Shown one piece after another: positions 19,188-30,748 of a stretch of DNA of 64,000 nt; position 1 is the stretch's first letter; each line of letters starts with the position of its first letter. The notes under the pieces are model-generated. The model was not told the origin of the DNA, ran no database searches, and saw only the letters and a program-made list of their open reading frames with translations. A program made the translations under genes and the position numbers. This DNA is from Haematococcus lacustris (lineage: Eukaryota; Chlorophyta; Chlorophyceae; Chlamydomonadales; Haematococcaceae): assembly GCA_030144725.1 (NCBI GenBank), contig JASKMD010000008.1, positions 6,959,153-7,023,152 of the forward strand, given 5' to 3'.

Positions 19188-22100
19188 CTACCCCCCCCCC
19201 CATTTAGTAGCTCGTAGCCTGTAGCTGTTCTTGGCAATGGAGTGGGCTGCCTCTACCGCATGTCTCGTGAGCTTGTTTAGTAGCTTGATGACGTTGTTTT
19301 GGGTGACCCCAAGGGCCAAAAGGTGTTGGCGCGTGTGTGTTTCATATGTAATGCCGCCTATACCTAGTAGGATTGGTCGGATCTCGACCGTGTGGCCTTC
19401 CTTGCGGATGGTGTGTGCCAATTTCGTGTGTTGGTTGAGAGCTTTGTCCAGTTGTTCTGCCCATCTGGAGTCCGCACAGTATTTGATTTCTATGATAGTG
19501 ACCCGTCTGATGGCTTTGCCACGTTTGCCTGTCTTCTGTAGGGGCGTCACCATGAGAATGTCTGGTCTGGTGGTATTTTTGGTCGTTGCTGTCTTTAGGC
19601 CAAGTGCCCGTAGTGTTGTGTGTAGTGTGTCGTTAGGGAGGTCGAGGTTGTCTTTTGCACCCTTCTCCCAGCTGCCGGTGTCCGCAAACCGGATGCACCC
19701 GCCGAGGGTTCCTTTGCTGATGGCTTTGGAGATAAGGCGGCCGGCCCCGTTGTGCCTTTCTTGCACAAGTGGTAGGGTCGCGCTACAGCCCGAGAGGAGG
19801 TGTGTGGCACTGTCAGCCTCCCCACAGAGTGGGCAGCGGTCGTCTGCCGCCTTTTTCCAGCGCATAGCCAGCTTTTGGTTGTAGAGCCCTCCGGTTCGGT
19901 AGAGTAAGGCGGTTCTTTGCGCAGGGATGGAGATGTTCGTGTCGGTCATCACTCTTTCGGCCGCTCCCTTTGCCGCAGCTTTGGTGATATCTTGGGTCAT
20001 CTGATAGTAAATGCTGTCTTGGTTGGCGAGGCCTAACTTGTGCCTGCTGTGCATGTGTGCTCGCACGCTATGGCGGCAGTCCGGCAGTGGGGCGAGGATT
20101 TCGCCGTCGGTCCCGTTGCTTAGCCATATGCCCCTCTCTTTACGTGTTGTCGGGTGGTGCCCTTGTGTGTTGGCTTGTTCCGGGTGTAACGCTGCGTGCT
20201 TAGCAAGGGCATCTGCGCCTTCGTTTCCGATGACGCCCGAGTGGGCCTTGACTTTGAAGAATTGGATCGTGTCGGGGCTGTCGACGATGAGGGTGGCGAT
20301 GTCTGTCAGGATGTCGTTATGTCTATGATTGATGAGGGACATAGGTTTAGCGAGAGCTCGGCGGATCTGATAGAGGGAGCAGAGGCTGTCGGTGGCGATG
20401 CGTCTGGCTCCCGCTTTGAGTGCCGCGTGTATCGCTGTGAGTTCTGCTTTGTTGATGGTGTTGTTCTCTGGGTCGTTCAGTGCAATGGTAATCAGGGCGT
20501 TGTTTTCTGGAATATAGACCCCCGCCCCGACGCGTGCCGGGGCTGGCTCGGATGTCTTAATGCAGCTCCCGTCAGTGTACGCTACAGTGGTCCATTCGGT
20601 GATGGCCATCCGTGGTAGCGTGGTAGAGTGGTGTGTGAGCTGGTGTTGGTTGCGTGAGTGCCCCGGCGTAGGTAGGGCCCTGTCTAGCGGGAGGCGGAGG
20701 TATTGTTTGTGGCCACTGGGGAGGGTGGCTGGCTGTCTTTGGTTATTGGGTCTGTGATGGAAAGGGTGTGTCTCCCGGTCCGGATGTAGGGCAGTGGCTG
20801 TGCTCGCCATCCATCCTTGCGGGTTGCCTTTGGTGGTGAGTAGTTGCCCTGCCTCATTCCATATGACGTAGACGAGGAGGGTGGCGTGTTTGCCAAGTTT
20901 GGAGCAGTTGGTATTGGTGAGAGGTATGCTGGCCAGGTGCTGGCAGTACTCTGGGTACCGTCTCAAGGTGTCAATGTACTTGGGGTAAGAGATCCCCTTT
21001 TTACCAGGGATCAACATGATGGTGGCCATGGCCTCCTCCTGGTGTGCTGAGTGTATAGCATGGTTAACGCATTTCAGGGCCACCGCATCATCGGCTGGTA
21101 CGTTCCATGTGGACAGCCCAGTGTGACGTACGAGTAGGCAATTGTGGTGTGCGCCAAAGGCGGTGTCATTGATGTCGGGGCTCCAGTAGGTAGTAGTTTC
21201 TGGTCTAACTGTGAGTGGGTCCGCCCACCTCTGGACGGTACTTGTAAAGGATCGTGTGGTGTGCAAGGTGGTAAGGGCTCTGTCCTGTGCCAGTCTCATG
21301 GGGTGGCGGCTGCTCTGTGTGTCTTGTCTCCTTAGGAGGGCCACCAGTTCTGTGGCCAGGTTGCGTGTGTGTGGTGTGTGTTGTAACCAAGCGTGTAGGT
21401 GTTGGTGTTGCTGTTTGGTCAGGAGGCCTACTGTGCGACCCGACTCGTCGTGAACCGTTACGTGTTGCACTAGGTTGTGTTTGGGCATGATGGGCTCCCC
21501 CGTGCTTACGTTCATCGCGGGGGTGGTCATGTGGGGGTGCAGTTGGAGGAAGGTTTCGCATCTGCCCGTCCCGACGATGTCCGTCTGCGGGTTAATGGGG
21601 TACGTGTGGAAGGTGGCCTTCGAGTGAAGGTTGGTGCACCGGGGCAGCCAGGTGTGCGGGTCCGGTAGTCCCTGCCGGGTGTGTGTTGGCAGTTGTGTGT
21701 CAGGCCGCGCGTATCTAGCTTCGTGTATCCTCTTATTTTCCTCTTCATAGTCGCTGCGTCGCGCCAGGTAGTCCAGGTGTGCCGTGATGAGAGGTGCCGG
21801 TTCGAGGGTGGGGCGCCAATGAACTCGTATAAGGTCCGATTGCGCTGATAGACGCATAGTCGTTTTGAACTCGTTGCTGCCAAACTTGCATATTGGGCAC
21901 AGCCAGTGGCTTGGTTCCTTGTGTCCCGACAGGAGGGCTTCCTCAAGGCAGGCTGGGTGGTAGGCCCTCTTGCAGTTGTGGCACATTGGGCTGTCTCCTC
22001 TTGGTAGCCAGCATAGCTCACATGTGCATACGTCTTTAGCCTCTTCCCTGCTGATGGGTTCTATGTGTGTGGGTGTGTAGCCTTCTTCTGCACATAGTGG

Positions 22101-25100
22101 TAATGCCCATCTATCTATGACTGTGGGCTTCCAATGCACCTTGTAGTAGTTTTCCTTGTTGATGCCGTCCCATTGCCAGCCCTCTATGCTGGTAATGGCC
22201 TCTTGGTGGCCGTACATGGCCCCTAGTATACTGCCTAGGTCCTTGGGTTTACATCGGCAGGCTTTATCCACCTTCCAGCTGGAGAGCCCTGGAAGGTCAA
22301 GGCCTACTATGCGCACGATATCCTTCGGGATTGTTTGGATCTGTCTGCCCTCAGTGTTCCGTTTCGTGCCCGCCTTGGGTCGGGTGGGCTTCGTTGGGGG
22401 CGATTGTGCTTCTTTGTTCTCTCGTCTTAGCAGCCGGGAGTTGCTCTTGATGGCCTCCTGGGCTGCGGGCGGTTGTGTTGCATGTTCGGTCACGTGCGTC
22501 GGGCTGGGCGGTTGTGTTCCCGATGTGGGCTTCTTGGCAATCACATACGCCCTGATATCAGCGTAGCGGTGCTTTGTGTCTTCTTCGACGTCGGTTGGTG
22601 CAAGCTCCGTCAAGCCCGCGGCCCATGGTTTAATAAGTCTTTGCGCAGCGGGCAGGTCGGAGGTGGTGTCTCGTTTGGCTGCGATGTCTTTCGCTTCTGT
22701 TGTGGTTGGGCATCTGTCCTGGGTCGCCATGGTCGTTAGTCTGTTGAGGGCGATATAGTGTTTTTGTTTGACCTTGTTGTGGAAGCGTTCTTTAAGCATC
22801 TTTCCTGAGATGATGTAGGTGCTGCCAGCGATGGTGTGTTGGAGCTCTGTGGCATGTCGGATGCCCAGGCTTTTGAGGCACGTCATGCAGGCACTAACTA
22901 TGTCAAGTGGAAGGGCGCTAGTATTCTGTGTGATGAGTTGTCCAAGTAGTTTGGTTTCCTTAGGGTAGAGGTCTTGTCCTTCCTGTGTGGCAGTGAGTTG
23001 CGCAGTGGTAGCATGCAGGAGTTGTCTGGCGCGTAGGGTGTGTTGTAGCATAATGAGGATGCGGTGTCCATGCTTGGCAGCTTGAGCGTAGAGCCAGGTA
23101 ATCTGTTTGTGTAGTATGCTTCTGGTTATGTGGGCATGTATGGTGTCTGTGGACTGGAGACTGTGTAAGAGGGCTGTAGTGTTTCTGGAATGGTACTCTT
23201 TGGCTGTTGAGCTGATGCCCAGGCCGAGCTTGTCGATGTCCTCCCTGACGACGGCATTGGTTGTGCCTAGTGGGAGTCTGAGTTTTTTCTTAACACATTG
23301 GTTGATTGCTCTGTCGTAGAGGTCTAGATCTCCTGGTGTGCATGGGACCACGCAGAAACTGTAAGCCAGACTGGGGATGATGGCTGTTTTGATGATGTGG
23401 ATGGCTTGTCTCGCGCTGGCAAACGAGCGTCGTAGTCTTTCTAGCTTCTGTCTGAGTTGTGTCATCATGGCTATGTGTTGTGGTTTCCAGTTGAGCGTCA
23501 TGGTAAGTAGGACACCTAGGTAAGTGAAGGGGGCGGTCGGTTGGAGGTAGGTGACAGGCTTCCCTTGTAGCTTTACGACTTGTAGTTCTCTGCGGGCTTG
23601 CTTTTCCGCTTCTGCCGTGGTGCTGCATCTGCCGGATTGGTGCGCTTTGTGGAGCGCCGCTGTGGCGATGGTTTTGCTGTGGGATATGATGAGGTGGCCC
23701 CAGTCCGAGTAGGCGGAGAGCTTGTCGGCCTGGCAGCGTAGATTGCTGATTGAGTTGCATAGGATAGCGATGTCGTCTGCATAGTCGATGCTGCCGATGG
23801 TAAATCGCCCGGCGCTGTCGTTTGTATCGGATGTGAATTTGTACCCCCTCGCTCCTACTTGGAGCCAACGCAGTAGGGGTTCGATGTAGATGAGGAATAA
23901 GAAAGGTGATAGGGAGTCGCCCTGGATGGTGCCCCGGTCAACGGGTACCGGGTCGGTGTGACCGTACGGAGTGTTGAAGCGTGTCGTTGCCCCCGTGTAG
24001 AGGTCCCGCACCGCATCTGTAGCGTCGGTGGGAAAGCCTAAGTCATGCATAATCCATAGCAGTTTGTCTTGACAAGTGGTGTTGAAGGCACTAGTGAAGT
24101 CGACCAGGAGCGCATATATATCTACTTTGGCTAGCTTGGCGTCTTCGAGGGCCATGACTAACATTTGGAGCTGTTGTGTGGTGTCCCGGTGGGAGCGGAA
24201 GCCTGCTTGGCAGTTACTTAGCATCCCATTAGCTTCAGCATATTCGCACAGCGCCCTAGTTATGAGGCTGGTCCAGAGTTTGTAGATGGTGTTGGCCAGC
24301 CCCACAGGTCTGTAGGCGTTGAGGTCTGTTTCCTGGCCCTTGTCTTTGTATAGCAGGCAGGTGTCACTGGCTTTCCATGCTGTGGGTGTGCAGCCAGTGG
24401 CCCACATGACGATAAACAGCTGGTGGATGGTGTCCCTCATCTCCCATGGCAGCATCTTGATGATCTCGTTTTCAATGCCGTCCGGGCCAGGTGCTTTGCC
24501 ACCTGACAGTTTGCTGATGCATTCTTGAAATCCTGCTTTGTCCATGATGGCTGTGTGCAGCCAGTGTACATTTTGGCAGGTGTGCAACGTGAAGGGGTCG
24601 TCGGCTTTGGGGCGGGTCCAGGGATAGTTTCTGGTCTGTGTGCTAGTGTAGTGACCGGTTTTGGGAGTCGGCGGCGTGAGCTTTTGTCTGTAGGCGGTGG
24701 TGATAATTCGGTTGAGGTCGGCCGGGGCGGTGCAGATGTTCTTGGTATCGGGGTCGGCTAGTGCCTGCAGTCCTTTGTGGTCGGTGCGAGAAGGGCGTAG
24801 TATGTATTTGTTGGCTTTTTTGGGTTGGGTGCTGATGAGGTGTTGCATTCTGAGACGCGCCTGTGCAATGGCCAGTGCGGAGTCGTCGTCATCTAGTTTG
24901 TGGATTTGGTCGCGGTAGGAGTTGGTCAGCTGGGCGAGCGCGGCTTGCACGTAGTTTTCGGTTGTACCGTCGCCCTGGCGTGCTTGCACCGCCTCCCTTA
25001 CCTCCGCGTTGGTCGTGTCTGTCTCTGGGAGTAGGTCATCGATAGACGGGTGGACGCCGTTTTGTTTGTATAACCTTCTAGCCCTCCGGCTGAGTTCTCT

Positions 25101-26414
25101 GGTGGTTTTGAGCTTTTTCCCTAGTGCCAGTCTGATCTTGCACATGCTCCTGCGTTGGTAATGCTGGCCTCCTCTGGTCAATGTCTTGGTGTTGCATGTC
25201 TGCATGGCAGTTCCTCTGCAGGTTTCCAGGAGCGTTGTGAGCATGGTGGCTGCGGTGTCGACAGCTTCTCTAGCCGGGAGGCCTGCCACTAGTGTTAGGC
25301 GTTGTGGTTGTTGTGGGTTAGCCTTGTCTAGTGTGGTCAGGAAGTGGATAGCGTCTGTGTACATGGGAGCTAGGTATGCTGTCAGGTGTGCATGTAGTTG
25401 TGGAGCGCCTGAGCTGGGTTGTTGCACTGCCAGGCGGTAGGCTTCCCTGTCATTATTGGTAATTGGGGTTGTGAGAATGGTATGGCTGTGTTTCAGGGGT
25501 TTATGTGTGGCTGCTAGTTCTATGCCCAGCCTGGTTGTGGTCAGTGTGGCGGTGAGCGGTCTGTGGTCACTAAGGTACGCTTGTGTGTCGACATGCGTGC
25601 GGTGCCCAGGTCCGTGTCTCGCATCGCGCGTCAGGATGGCGTCGATGCGGCTGTTGCAGTGTGGCTGCTGGTAGGTCCAGGCCCGGTCGCCGGAGTCAGC
25701 TTCGGACAGGCGCATCTCTGTGGCGAACTCCCTCATCATGTGGTCTTGTGGGTATTCAGTGTGTTCGGAGCGGTCCTCTGCTTTCATCGTGGCATTGATA
25801 TCTCCCGCCAGGATGAGTGAGCCGGGCAGTTGTCCAGTGGCAGTCCGTATGTGCTCCTGCATCTTCTTCCTTAGCGGGATCGCGTCGTCGTTGTTCCCTG
25901 ACGGCCAGTACGTGGCGACGAGTGTGAGTTCCTCGCTTTGTCGTTGGCGAAGGTTTAGGATGACGCATCGGGTGTTCACGTTCGCATCTGTGCACGGCGG
26001 CATCATGGTGGCTTGCATTTGGATAGCTAGATCGTGTCTGATGCCAATGAGGACCTCACTATGGCCTTCGTGACGGTGGACGGTGTAGTTGGGCATAACC
26101 CTCTTCAGCCAGCCAGGGCTAGAGTTGTTGCTCTTGGGTTGGGTCATAGTTTCTGTGAGGATTAAGATGTCCGGACTTTGTTTGTGCACCAGGTTAAGGA
26201 CTTCGTTTCTAGATCTGTGTAGGCCTCTGACATTGAAGGTTGTGAGGGTGATGTGTTGCCTGTTGAGGGTTGCTTGGGGCAGTTCGGTTGGGGGGTTGTT
26301 GTGTTGGCTCGTACAAGGATCAGTGTCCGGCGTGGTTTGTTGTGTCGCGGCTATGTTGGGGTTGAGCCTTGTGGTGTGGGCTTCGGTTGTGGGTTTGCAG
26401 AGGTATTGGGACAT
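19188..26414 (-). CDS. Retrotransposon ORF2: APE, RT, PHD, RNase H, RLE
   Basis: 2408 aa from the first ATG; the frame is open back to 26615, just after the ORF1 stop. The APE-type endonuclease lies at residues about 55-300 (TFNVRG N61, LILTETM E88, AGDINA D205/N207, RIDAI D258, SDHRPL D283/H284). Reverse transcriptase covers about 600-1000, with GKAPGPDG near 639, LVDFTSAFN near 770 and YADD at 878-881. A PHD-like finger is at about 1463-1510 ([28 protein letters not shown]). RNase H is at about 1940-2075 ([29 protein letters not shown]). A CCHC motif ([17 protein letters not shown]) near 2190-2210 precedes a PD-(D/E)xK nuclease with RPD at 2283-2285 and EIK at 2309-2311. All catalytic motifs are intact. 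Confidence 0.92.
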   Translation of the reverse strand: MSQYLCKPTTEAHTTRLNPNIAATQQTTPDTDPCTSQHNNPPTELPQATLNRQHITLTTFNVRGLHRSRNEVLNLVHKQSPDILILTETMTQPKSNNSSPGWLKRVMPNYTVHRHEGHSEVLIGIRHDLAIQMQATMMPPCTDANVNTRCVILNLRQRQSEELTLVATYWPSGNNDDAIPLRKKMQEHIRTATGQLPGSLILAGDINATMKAEDRSEHTEYPQDHMMREFATEMRLSEADSGDRAWTYQQPHCNSRIDAILTRDARHGPGHRTHVDTQAYLSDHRPLTATLTTTRLGIELAATHKPLKHSHTILTTPITNNDREAYRLAVQQPSSGAPQLHAHLTAYLAPMYTDAIHFLTTLDKANPQQPQRLTLVAGLPAREAVDTAATMLTTLLETCRGTAMQTCNTKTLTRGGQHYQRRSMCKIRLALGKKLKTTRELSRRARRLYKQNGVHPSIDDLLPETDTTNAEVREAVQARQGDGTTENYVQAALAQLTNSYRDQIHKLDDDDSALAIAQARLRMQHLISTQPKKANKYILRPSRTDHKGLQALADPDTKNICTAPADLNRIITTAYRQKLTPPTPKTGHYTSTQTRNYPWTRPKADDPFTLHTCQNVHWLHTAIMDKAGFQECISKLSGGKAPGPDGIENEIIKMLPWEMRDTIHQLFIVMWATGCTPTAWKASDTCLLYKDKGQETDLNAYRPVGLANTIYKLWTSLITRALCEYAEANGMLSNCQAGFRSHRDTTQQLQMLVMALEDAKLAKVDIYALLVDFTSAFNTTCQDKLLWIMHDLGFPTDATDAVRDLYTGATTRFNTPYGHTDPVPVDRGTIQGDSLSPFLFLIYIEPLLRWLQVGARGYKFTSDTNDSAGRFTIGSIDYADDIAILCNSISNLRCQADKLSAYSDWGHLIISHSKTIATAALHKAHQSGRCSTTAEAEKQARRELQVVKLQGKPVTYLQPTAPFTYLGVLLTMTLNWKPQHIAMMTQLRQKLERLRRSFASARQAIHIIKTAIIPSLAYSFCVVPCTPGDLDLYDRAINQCVKKKLRLPLGTTNAVVREDIDKLGLGISSTAKEYHSRNTTALLHSLQSTDTIHAHITRSILHKQITWLYAQAAKHGHRILIMLQHTLRARQLLHATTAQLTATQEGQDLYPKETKLLGQLITQNTSALPLDIVSACMTCLKSLGIRHATELQHTIAGSTYIISGKMLKERFHNKVKQKHYIALNRLTTMATQDRCPTTTEAKDIAAKRDTTSDLPAAQRLIKPWAAGLTELAPTDVEEDTKHRYADIRAYVIAKKPTSGTQPPSPTHVTEHATQPPAAQEAIKSNSRLLRRENKEAQSPPTKPTRPKAGTKRNTEGRQIQTIPKDIVRIVGLDLPGLSSWKVDKACRCKPKDLGSILGAMYGHQEAITSIEGWQWDGINKENYYKVHWKPTVIDRWALPLCAEEGYTPTHIEPISREEAKDVCTCELCWLPRGDSPMCHNCKRAYHPACLEEALLSGHKEPSHWLCPICKFGSNEFKTTMRLSAQSDLIRVHWRPTLEPAPLITAHLDYLARRSDYEEENKRIHEARYARPDTQLPTHTRQGLPDPHTWLPRCTNLHSKATFHTYPINPQTDIVGTGRCETFLQLHPHMTTPAMNVSTGEPIMPKHNLVQHVTVHDESGRTVGLLTKQQHQHLHAWLQHTPHTRNLATELVALLRRQDTQSSRHPMRLAQDRALTTLHTTRSFTSTVQRWADPLTVRPETTTYWSPDINDTAFGAHHNCLLVRHTGLSTWNVPADDAVALKCVNHAIHSAHQEEAMATIMLIPGKKGISYPKYIDTLRRYPEYCQHLASIPLTNTNCSKLGKHATLLVYVIWNEAGQLLTTKGNPQGWMASTATALHPDRETHPFHHRPNNQRQPATLPSGHKQYLRLPLDRALPTPGHSRNQHQLTHHSTTLPRMAITEWTTVAYTDGSCIKTSEPAPARVGAGVYIPENNALITIALNDPENNTINKAELTAIHAALKAGARRIATDSLCSLYQIRRALAKPMSLINHRHNDILTDIATLIVDSPDTIQFFKVKAHSGVIGNEGADALAKHAALHPEQANTQGHHPTTRKERGIWLSNGTDGEILAPLPDCRHSVRAHMHSRHKLGLANQDSIYYQMTQDITKAAAKGAAERVMTDTNISIPAQRTALLYRTGGLYNQKLAMRWKKAADDRCPLCGEADSATHLLSGCSATLPLVQERHNGAGRLISKAISKGTLGGCIRFADTGSWEKGAKDNLDLPNDTLHTTLRALGLKTATTKNTTRPDILMVTPLQKTGKRGKAIRRVTIIEIKYCADSRWAEQLDKALNQHTKLAHTIRKEGHTVEIRPILLGIGGITYETHTRQHLLALGVTQNNVIKLLNKLTRHAVEAAHSIAKNSYRLRATKWGGG

Positions 26415-26615
26415 GAGGGTTTGTGTGTGCGTGTCGTTGCGGTGTGCCTTGGTGGCTCGTACCCGCTTAGCTGACGGGTCAGTGTTGGTATCGACACGCG
26501 TGGTGGGTCGGTTGGTACGCGGCTTTCCTGGGGGGACTGGCGGGCGGAGGGTAACGGTGGGAATGTCCCGGCGCTGTCGCGACCGGGCAGGTTCCTCTTG
26601 TAATGGGGTGTCTTC

Positions 26616-29600
26616 TTATGTAGTGTTGCGCTTGGTGTCTAGTGTAAAGTTATTGTCGGCGCCAAAGGCGGTCACGGGCAGTGGGGTCACGGGCACGGGC
26701 ACGGGCACGGGCACGGGCACGGGCACGGGCACGGGCACGGGCACGGGCACGGGCACGGGCAGGGGCAGGGGCACGGGCACGGGCACGAGCACGGGCAGTG
26801 GGGGTACGGGCACGGGCACGGGCACGGGCACGGGCACGGGCACGGGCACGGGCACGGGCACGGGCACGGGCACGGGCAGTGGGGCGAGTATCTCTGTGTG
26901 GTCGGTGGCCTCTCTTGCCTCTGTGTTGTCTGTGGTAAGATCAATCGGGTCAGTGTGATCTTGGAAGTGTGCTGCTAGTGCTGATGTGGTGGTGGCCTCC
27001 AACGGGTCCGCTATCCAGATCTCTCTCCTAATGTATCTTGTGTTTTTCACATTACCAGTGCAGATGGTGAGCAGGTTCCCTTGGAGGTGTTTCCAGTCGT
27101 TAGGTGTGGAAAGTGGCTTTGGCCTCCGGTTCAACGAGTCCAGTTGATACCAACCATGTTGCGTATGTTTGATGACAGTTGCATGGTGGTGTGATAGTAA
27201 GAGGACAGCATCCGTGTTTGTCGCGCCGGTGCTTGCGATGGTTGTGGTGATTGTTTCTGGTGTGATACTGTGGGTTGGTAGGTAGGTTGTTGCTGGTTGC
27301 AAGTATGTGCGTACCTCATGGTATTTGCGGTACAGGTAGTGGTTCAGTGTGTCGGTGGAAAACTTGCCTTTCTCGCTATAGATGTGGTCGGTTGTGAGGG
27401 TTCGGATAGCATATCCTTCTTCTCGTGCTTTTTGTGCAAGGTGTTGCAGGTGCTCTTTTAACTGCTTGCAGTGGTCAATGACAGCGTGGTAGTCTATGTA
27501 TTTCTTTCCCATGGCCATGTTCAATGCATGTACTAGGCAACACTCTTCGTATTGCCCTTCCATGTACATATGAGTGGGGTGGTGGGTCGGGGTGTACGCG
27601 GGGACGGATGCTATTGGGTTGGAATCATGATCGCCTGTCTGCTCCACATGGCTGATGATGTGATGGATGCCCTTTTCCTCGCATCGGCGTATCTGCTCTC
27701 GTGAGCGGGTATTGGGCGTGATGATAAAGAGTTGGTGCATAGTCCGCTTGGTTGCAGCAGGGATGTGCGAGAGAGGTGTAGGTGTCGTTTTCATGGAGTC
27801 CAGCAAGTTCCATGTGCCGTTCATGCACTTCATGGCCATGCTGTGGCCTGGCTTTTTGCACAAAAACGTGTGTGTGCCGTACTGGCCAGCGAGGTGCCCT
27901 AGATTATCAGTGGACCAATCACTGGGTTGGTTGAGTTGGGCAATGCTTTGTACTGTAAGTCCGTAATGGGTACGTAGGTACATTTCAATGACTTCGTCGG
28001 AATAGCCATCAACGCCTCGTGCCATCAGCCATGCGCCGCGCTCAAGGTGGTCAGTTAGTTGAGGGAGCCTGGTCTCGTAAAAATTGTCTATGTCTTGCAT
28101 GGTGACCCATTCATGTCCCGCAGCATTGTTCAGGGAGTAAACCTGGCATGCCGAGCTATCTTTGTCTTGCTTAAAGTGCTTGATGGTTGGGCCTGGATTA
28201 GCTTCAACATCCCCAGCGGCTAGTAACAGCCAGGCCACGTAGACAGCCTTTGCGACAGCTATGGGGTTCAAGGTGGCCCGGGCGGCAGATGGGGGGTCCA
28301 CGGTGCAAGGTGTCTTTTCTGTTTCATTGCTATTCACTGCAACCTGGTAGGTGCAATAAACATGCAGCGTGCTATTGAACTGGTTGACTGTGAAAGGGTG
28401 GCTGCTGTTGGCGCCGTGTGTGGAGAGGTGAAACCTGTTGGCCAGCTTGCAGAGGGCACAAGAGGCTGCTTGAGTACCGTCTATCCCTGTCATAAGGTTG
28501 TAACATGTGGTTCTAACCGTTGCTCTGATACGGCTTAGTAATTTCTTGTGCTTCTTGAGGCAACGTTTGGAATCCTTTCTTGTTGGCTTAAGGGGGTGAT
28601 TCATGCGTTGATAGAGAGTGGTAAGCAAGTGTGTGCATATCAAAATGAGCATAAGCACATTCACCAGTTTGTCTTGTTGTCTTAAGATTATCCCGATGTG
28701 TGTGGGCTGTGGTCGTTGGTGAGGAGGATATGGTTGTTGGTGGATGTCTTGCATGTCAGCATGTATGTATAACATATCTGTGTCATACGGCTGGTCATGC
28801 CAACTTGCAGCGGTCAGGGCTGGCAGGTGGTGGTGGGGCTGAGCGGCATGTAGCTTGTCAGCCTGCATGTCAACATGTGTAGCTTGCATCGCTGTGTCAT
28901 ACGGCTGGTCATGCCAACCTGCAACGGTCAGGGCTGGCAGGTGGTGGTGGGGCTGAGCGGCATGTAGCTTGTCGGCCTGCATGTCAACATGTGTAGCTTG
29001 CATCGCTGTGTCATATGGGTGGGCATGCCAACCTGCAGCGGTCAGGGCTGGCAGGTGGTGGTGGGGCTGAGCGGCATGTAGCTTGTCAGCCTGCATGTCA
29101 ACATGTGTAGCTTGCATCGCTGTGTCATACGGCTGGTCATGCCAACCTGCAACGGTCAGGGCTGGCAGGTGGTGGTGGGGCTGAGCTGCATGTAGCTTGT
29201 CAGCCTGCATGTCAACATGTGTAGCTTGCATCGCTGTGTCATATGGGTGAGCATGCCAACCTGCAGCGGTCAGGGCTGGCAGGTGGTGGTGGGGCTGAGC
29301 GGCATGTAGCTTGTCAGCCTGCATGTCAACATGTGTAGCTTGCATCGCTGTGTCATACGGCTGGTCATGCCAACTTGCAGCGGTCAGGGCTGGCAGGTGG
29401 TGGTGGGGCTGAGCGGCATGTAGCTTGTCAGCCTGCATGTCAACATGTGTAGCTTGCATCGCTGTGTCATATGGCTGGTCATGCCAACCTGCAACGGTCA
29501 GGGCTGGCAGGTGGTGGTGGGGCTGAGCGGCATGTAGCTTGTCGGCCTGCATGTCAACATGTGTAGCTTGCATCACTGTGTCATATGGGTGGGCATGCCA

Positions 29601-30164
29601 ACCTGCAGCGGTCAGGGCTGGCAGGTGGTGGTGGGGCTGAGCGGCATGTAGCTTGTCAGCCTGCATGTCAACATGTGTAGCTTGCATCGCTGTGTCATAC
29701 GGCTGGTCATGCCAACCTGCAACGGTCAGGGCTGGCAGGTGGTGGTGGGGCTGAGCTGCATGTAGCTTGTCAGCCTGCATGTCAACATGTGTAGCTTGCA
29801 TCGCTGTGTCATATGGGTGAGCATGCCAACCTGCAGCGGTCAGGGCTGGCAGGTGGTGGTGGGGCTGAGCGGCATGTAGCTTGTCAGCCGGCATGTCAAC
29901 TTGGACGGTTTGCTGCTCTGTGTGAGACAGCTGGTTGTGCCTGGCTGTAGCAGCGAGGACTGTAGGGTGGTGGTGATCCTTCATGCCATTGTGTATAGCA
30001 TGTAATTCTGTGTCAGGCGGCTGGATGTGCCTGCTTGTAGCAGCCAAGGCTGGTAGTTGGAGTGCACCACGTCGTTTGACGGGGCTTGTATGTGGCAGAT
30101 TGCTGTTGGGAAAATCCCAGTTGTAGTGGCACAGGGCCGCAGGTTGGCATATAGCCAACGCCAT
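26616..30164 (-). CDS. Retrotransposon ORF1: repeat region, 2A motif, cysteine protease
   Basis: 1182 aa, ending in TAA at 26616-26618, in the same frame as ORF2. Residues about 75-465 are roughly ten copies of a 38-residue His/Gln/Ala-rich repeat (core [19 protein letters not shown]). The 2A motif GDVEANPGP is at 651-659, preceded by a hydrophobic WLLLAA. Downstream are two regions that look like papain-fold deubiquitinase/Josephin pieces: a partial one near 740-790 ([15 protein letters not shown]) and a fuller one with [14 protein letters not shown] (C875/C876), HHHATVIKH (H992-994) and WYQLDSLN. The C-terminus is a Pro-Val repeat coded by (ACGGGC)n. A cysteine protease is known in Dualen; the 2A motif predicts cleavage-free separation of the repeat half from the protease half. 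Confidence 0.85.
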   Translation of the reverse strand: MALAICQPAALCHYNWDFPNSNLPHTSPVKRRGALQLPALAATSRHIQPPDTELHAIHNGMKDHHHPTVLAATARHNQLSHTEQQTVQVDMPADKLHAAQPHHHLPALTAAGWHAHPYDTAMQATHVDMQADKLHAAQPHHHLPALTVAGWHDQPYDTAMQATHVDMQADKLHAAQPHHHLPALTAAGWHAHPYDTVMQATHVDMQADKLHAAQPHHHLPALTVAGWHDQPYDTAMQATHVDMQADKLHAAQPHHHLPALTAASWHDQPYDTAMQATHVDMQADKLHAAQPHHHLPALTAAGWHAHPYDTAMQATHVDMQADKLHAAQPHHHLPALTVAGWHDQPYDTAMQATHVDMQADKLHAAQPHHHLPALTAAGWHAHPYDTAMQATHVDMQADKLHAAQPHHHLPALTVAGWHDQPYDTAMQATHVDMQADKLHAAQPHHHLPALTAASWHDQPYDTDMLYIHADMQDIHQQPYPPHQRPQPTHIGIILRQQDKLVNVLMLILICTHLLTTLYQRMNHPLKPTRKDSKRCLKKHKKLLSRIRATVRTTCYNLMTGIDGTQAASCALCKLANRFHLSTHGANSSHPFTVNQFNSTLHVYCTYQVAVNSNETEKTPCTVDPPSAARATLNPIAVAKAVYVAWLLLAAGDVEANPGPTIKHFKQDKDSSACQVYSLNNAAGHEWVTMQDIDNFYETRLPQLTDHLERGAWLMARGVDGYSDEVIEMYLRTHYGLTVQSIAQLNQPSDWSTDNLGHLAGQYGTHTFLCKKPGHSMAMKCMNGTWNLLDSMKTTPTPLSHIPAATKRTMHQLFIITPNTRSREQIRRCEEKGIHHIISHVEQTGDHDSNPIASVPAYTPTHHPTHMYMEGQYEECCLVHALNMAMGKKYIDYHAVIDHCKQLKEHLQHLAQKAREEGYAIRTLTTDHIYSEKGKFSTDTLNHYLYRKYHEVRTYLQPATTYLPTHSITPETITTTIASTGATNTDAVLLLSHHHATVIKHTQHGWYQLDSLNRRPKPLSTPNDWKHLQGNLLTICTGNVKNTRYIRREIWIADPLEATTTSALAAHFQDHTDPIDLTTDNTEAREATDHTEILAPLPVPVPVPVPVPVPVPVPVPVPVPVPPLPVLVPVPVPLPLPVPVPVPVPVPVPVPVPVPVPVPVTPLPVTAFGADNNFTLDTKRNTT
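26690..26882. repeat. (ACGGGC)n coding hexamer repeat
   Basis: Encodes alternating Pro and Val in ORF1 on the minus strand. Interrupted by an AGGGGC variant block and AGTGGG at 26805. Confidence 0.95.
28188..28214 (-). other. 2A ribosome-skipping motif
   Basis: Encodes GDVEANPGP, a match to the D(V/I)ExNPGP consensus. Skipping would occur between Gly658 and Pro659 of ORF1. 2A motifs are known from picornaviruses and from some APE-type non-LTR elements such as those of trypanosomes and sea urchin. Confidence 0.9.
28770..29935. repeat. 114-bp coding minisatellite in ORF1 (about 10 units)
   Basis: In-frame 38-codon units differing mainly at a few codons (GWHAHPYDT versus GWHDQPYDT). The two variants largely alternate, which suggests amplification of a two-unit block. 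Confidence 0.95.
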
Positions 30165-30367
30165 GTTTGCGCGGCTTTTAAAGCCTTCTGGGGGGTCTCA
30201 AAGGACCATGTCCCGATCGCAGCTCGGCACCGCCCAGCGCAGAACAGGCACAGAACAACGCATAAGACGATAAGCCACCGCCTGCTTCTACCTGCAGGCG
30301 CGTCCACCGTCATTGCTGCTGTCTGTCCACGGAGGTTACAACTCGGCTTTGGTGAATCGAAGCTCAT
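29981..30367 (-). CDS. Small ORF overlapping the ORF1 start
   Basis: A 128-aa frame starting upstream of and overlapping ORF1 in another phase. It contains a basic residue cluster followed by a hydrophobic segment, RRWLIVLCVVLCLFCAG, resembling a signal anchor. It could be a separate leader ORF, the true N-terminus joined by frameshift or splicing, or chance. Confidence 0.35.
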   Translation of the reverse strand: MSFDSPKPSCNLRGQTAAMTVDAPAGRSRRWLIVLCVVLCLFCAGRCRAAIGTWSFETPQKALKAAQTWRWLYANLRPCATTTGIFPTAICHIQAPSNDVVHSNYQPWLLQAGTSSRLTQNYMLYTMA

Positions 30368-30469
30368 TTGGAAGCTCTCGGCTTGCTCGTCACCGTCCTG
30401 CTAACAGGTCGTTGAGAACTGGCGTAGATGCTCCAGGAAATCGCTATCGAAATTTCAAACCGAAATTGT

Positions 30470-30483
30470 CCTACTGCATCAAA
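30470..30483. repeat. Retrotransposon target-site duplication, 5' side
   Basis: CCTACTGCATCAAA, identical to 19067-19080. Confidence 0.9.
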
Positions 30484-30748
30484 GGGCCTGCACGGCCTGG
30501 ACGCCCACCAACCCTTGCCAAGTGTCCAGCTGGCAAGGTTACTGTAGATGGATGCGGCGCTCTTTTACAAGCGGGTGCTGGTAGGTACGGTACACAACAG
30601 CGCTAGCGCGAGGGCCGGCGGTTATGTCGGTTAACCGGGTGGCTCGCATCTCGCATCGGGCTGCCGCAGCCTGCTCGCAACATGCCTAAGCGTTGCAATG
30701 GCCCTCCTCCTCCACCACATCAAAGCATATACTATGAGCTGCAGGCAG

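Larger units (their letters stand above)
19081..30469 (-). mobile_element. Dualen/RandI-type non-LTR retrotransposon
   Basis: An 11.39-kb insertion between 14-bp target duplications. On its coding (minus) strand the order is: short leader; ORF1 (114-bp coding repeats, 2A motif, cysteine-protease-like region, Pro-Val repeat); one in-frame TAA; ORF2 (APE endonuclease, RT, PHD-like finger, RNase H, CCHC zinc motif, restriction-like endonuclease); a 107-bp 3' UTR with a terminal hairpin; and a TTC-repeat tail at 19081-19100. Coding both an APE and a restriction-like endonuclease with RNase H and a cysteine protease is the published hallmark of Dualen/RandI from Chlamydomonas. Apart from the TAA no disabling change is seen, so the copy looks young. 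Confidence 0.9.

Noticed and set aside
19231..26958. Many plus-strand ORFs of 60-290 aa
   Set aside because: Antisense shadows of the retrotransposon ORFs.
26690..26960. Plus-strand Arg-Ala / Thr-Gly ORFs
   Set aside because: Antisense of the Pro-Val codon repeat in ORF1.
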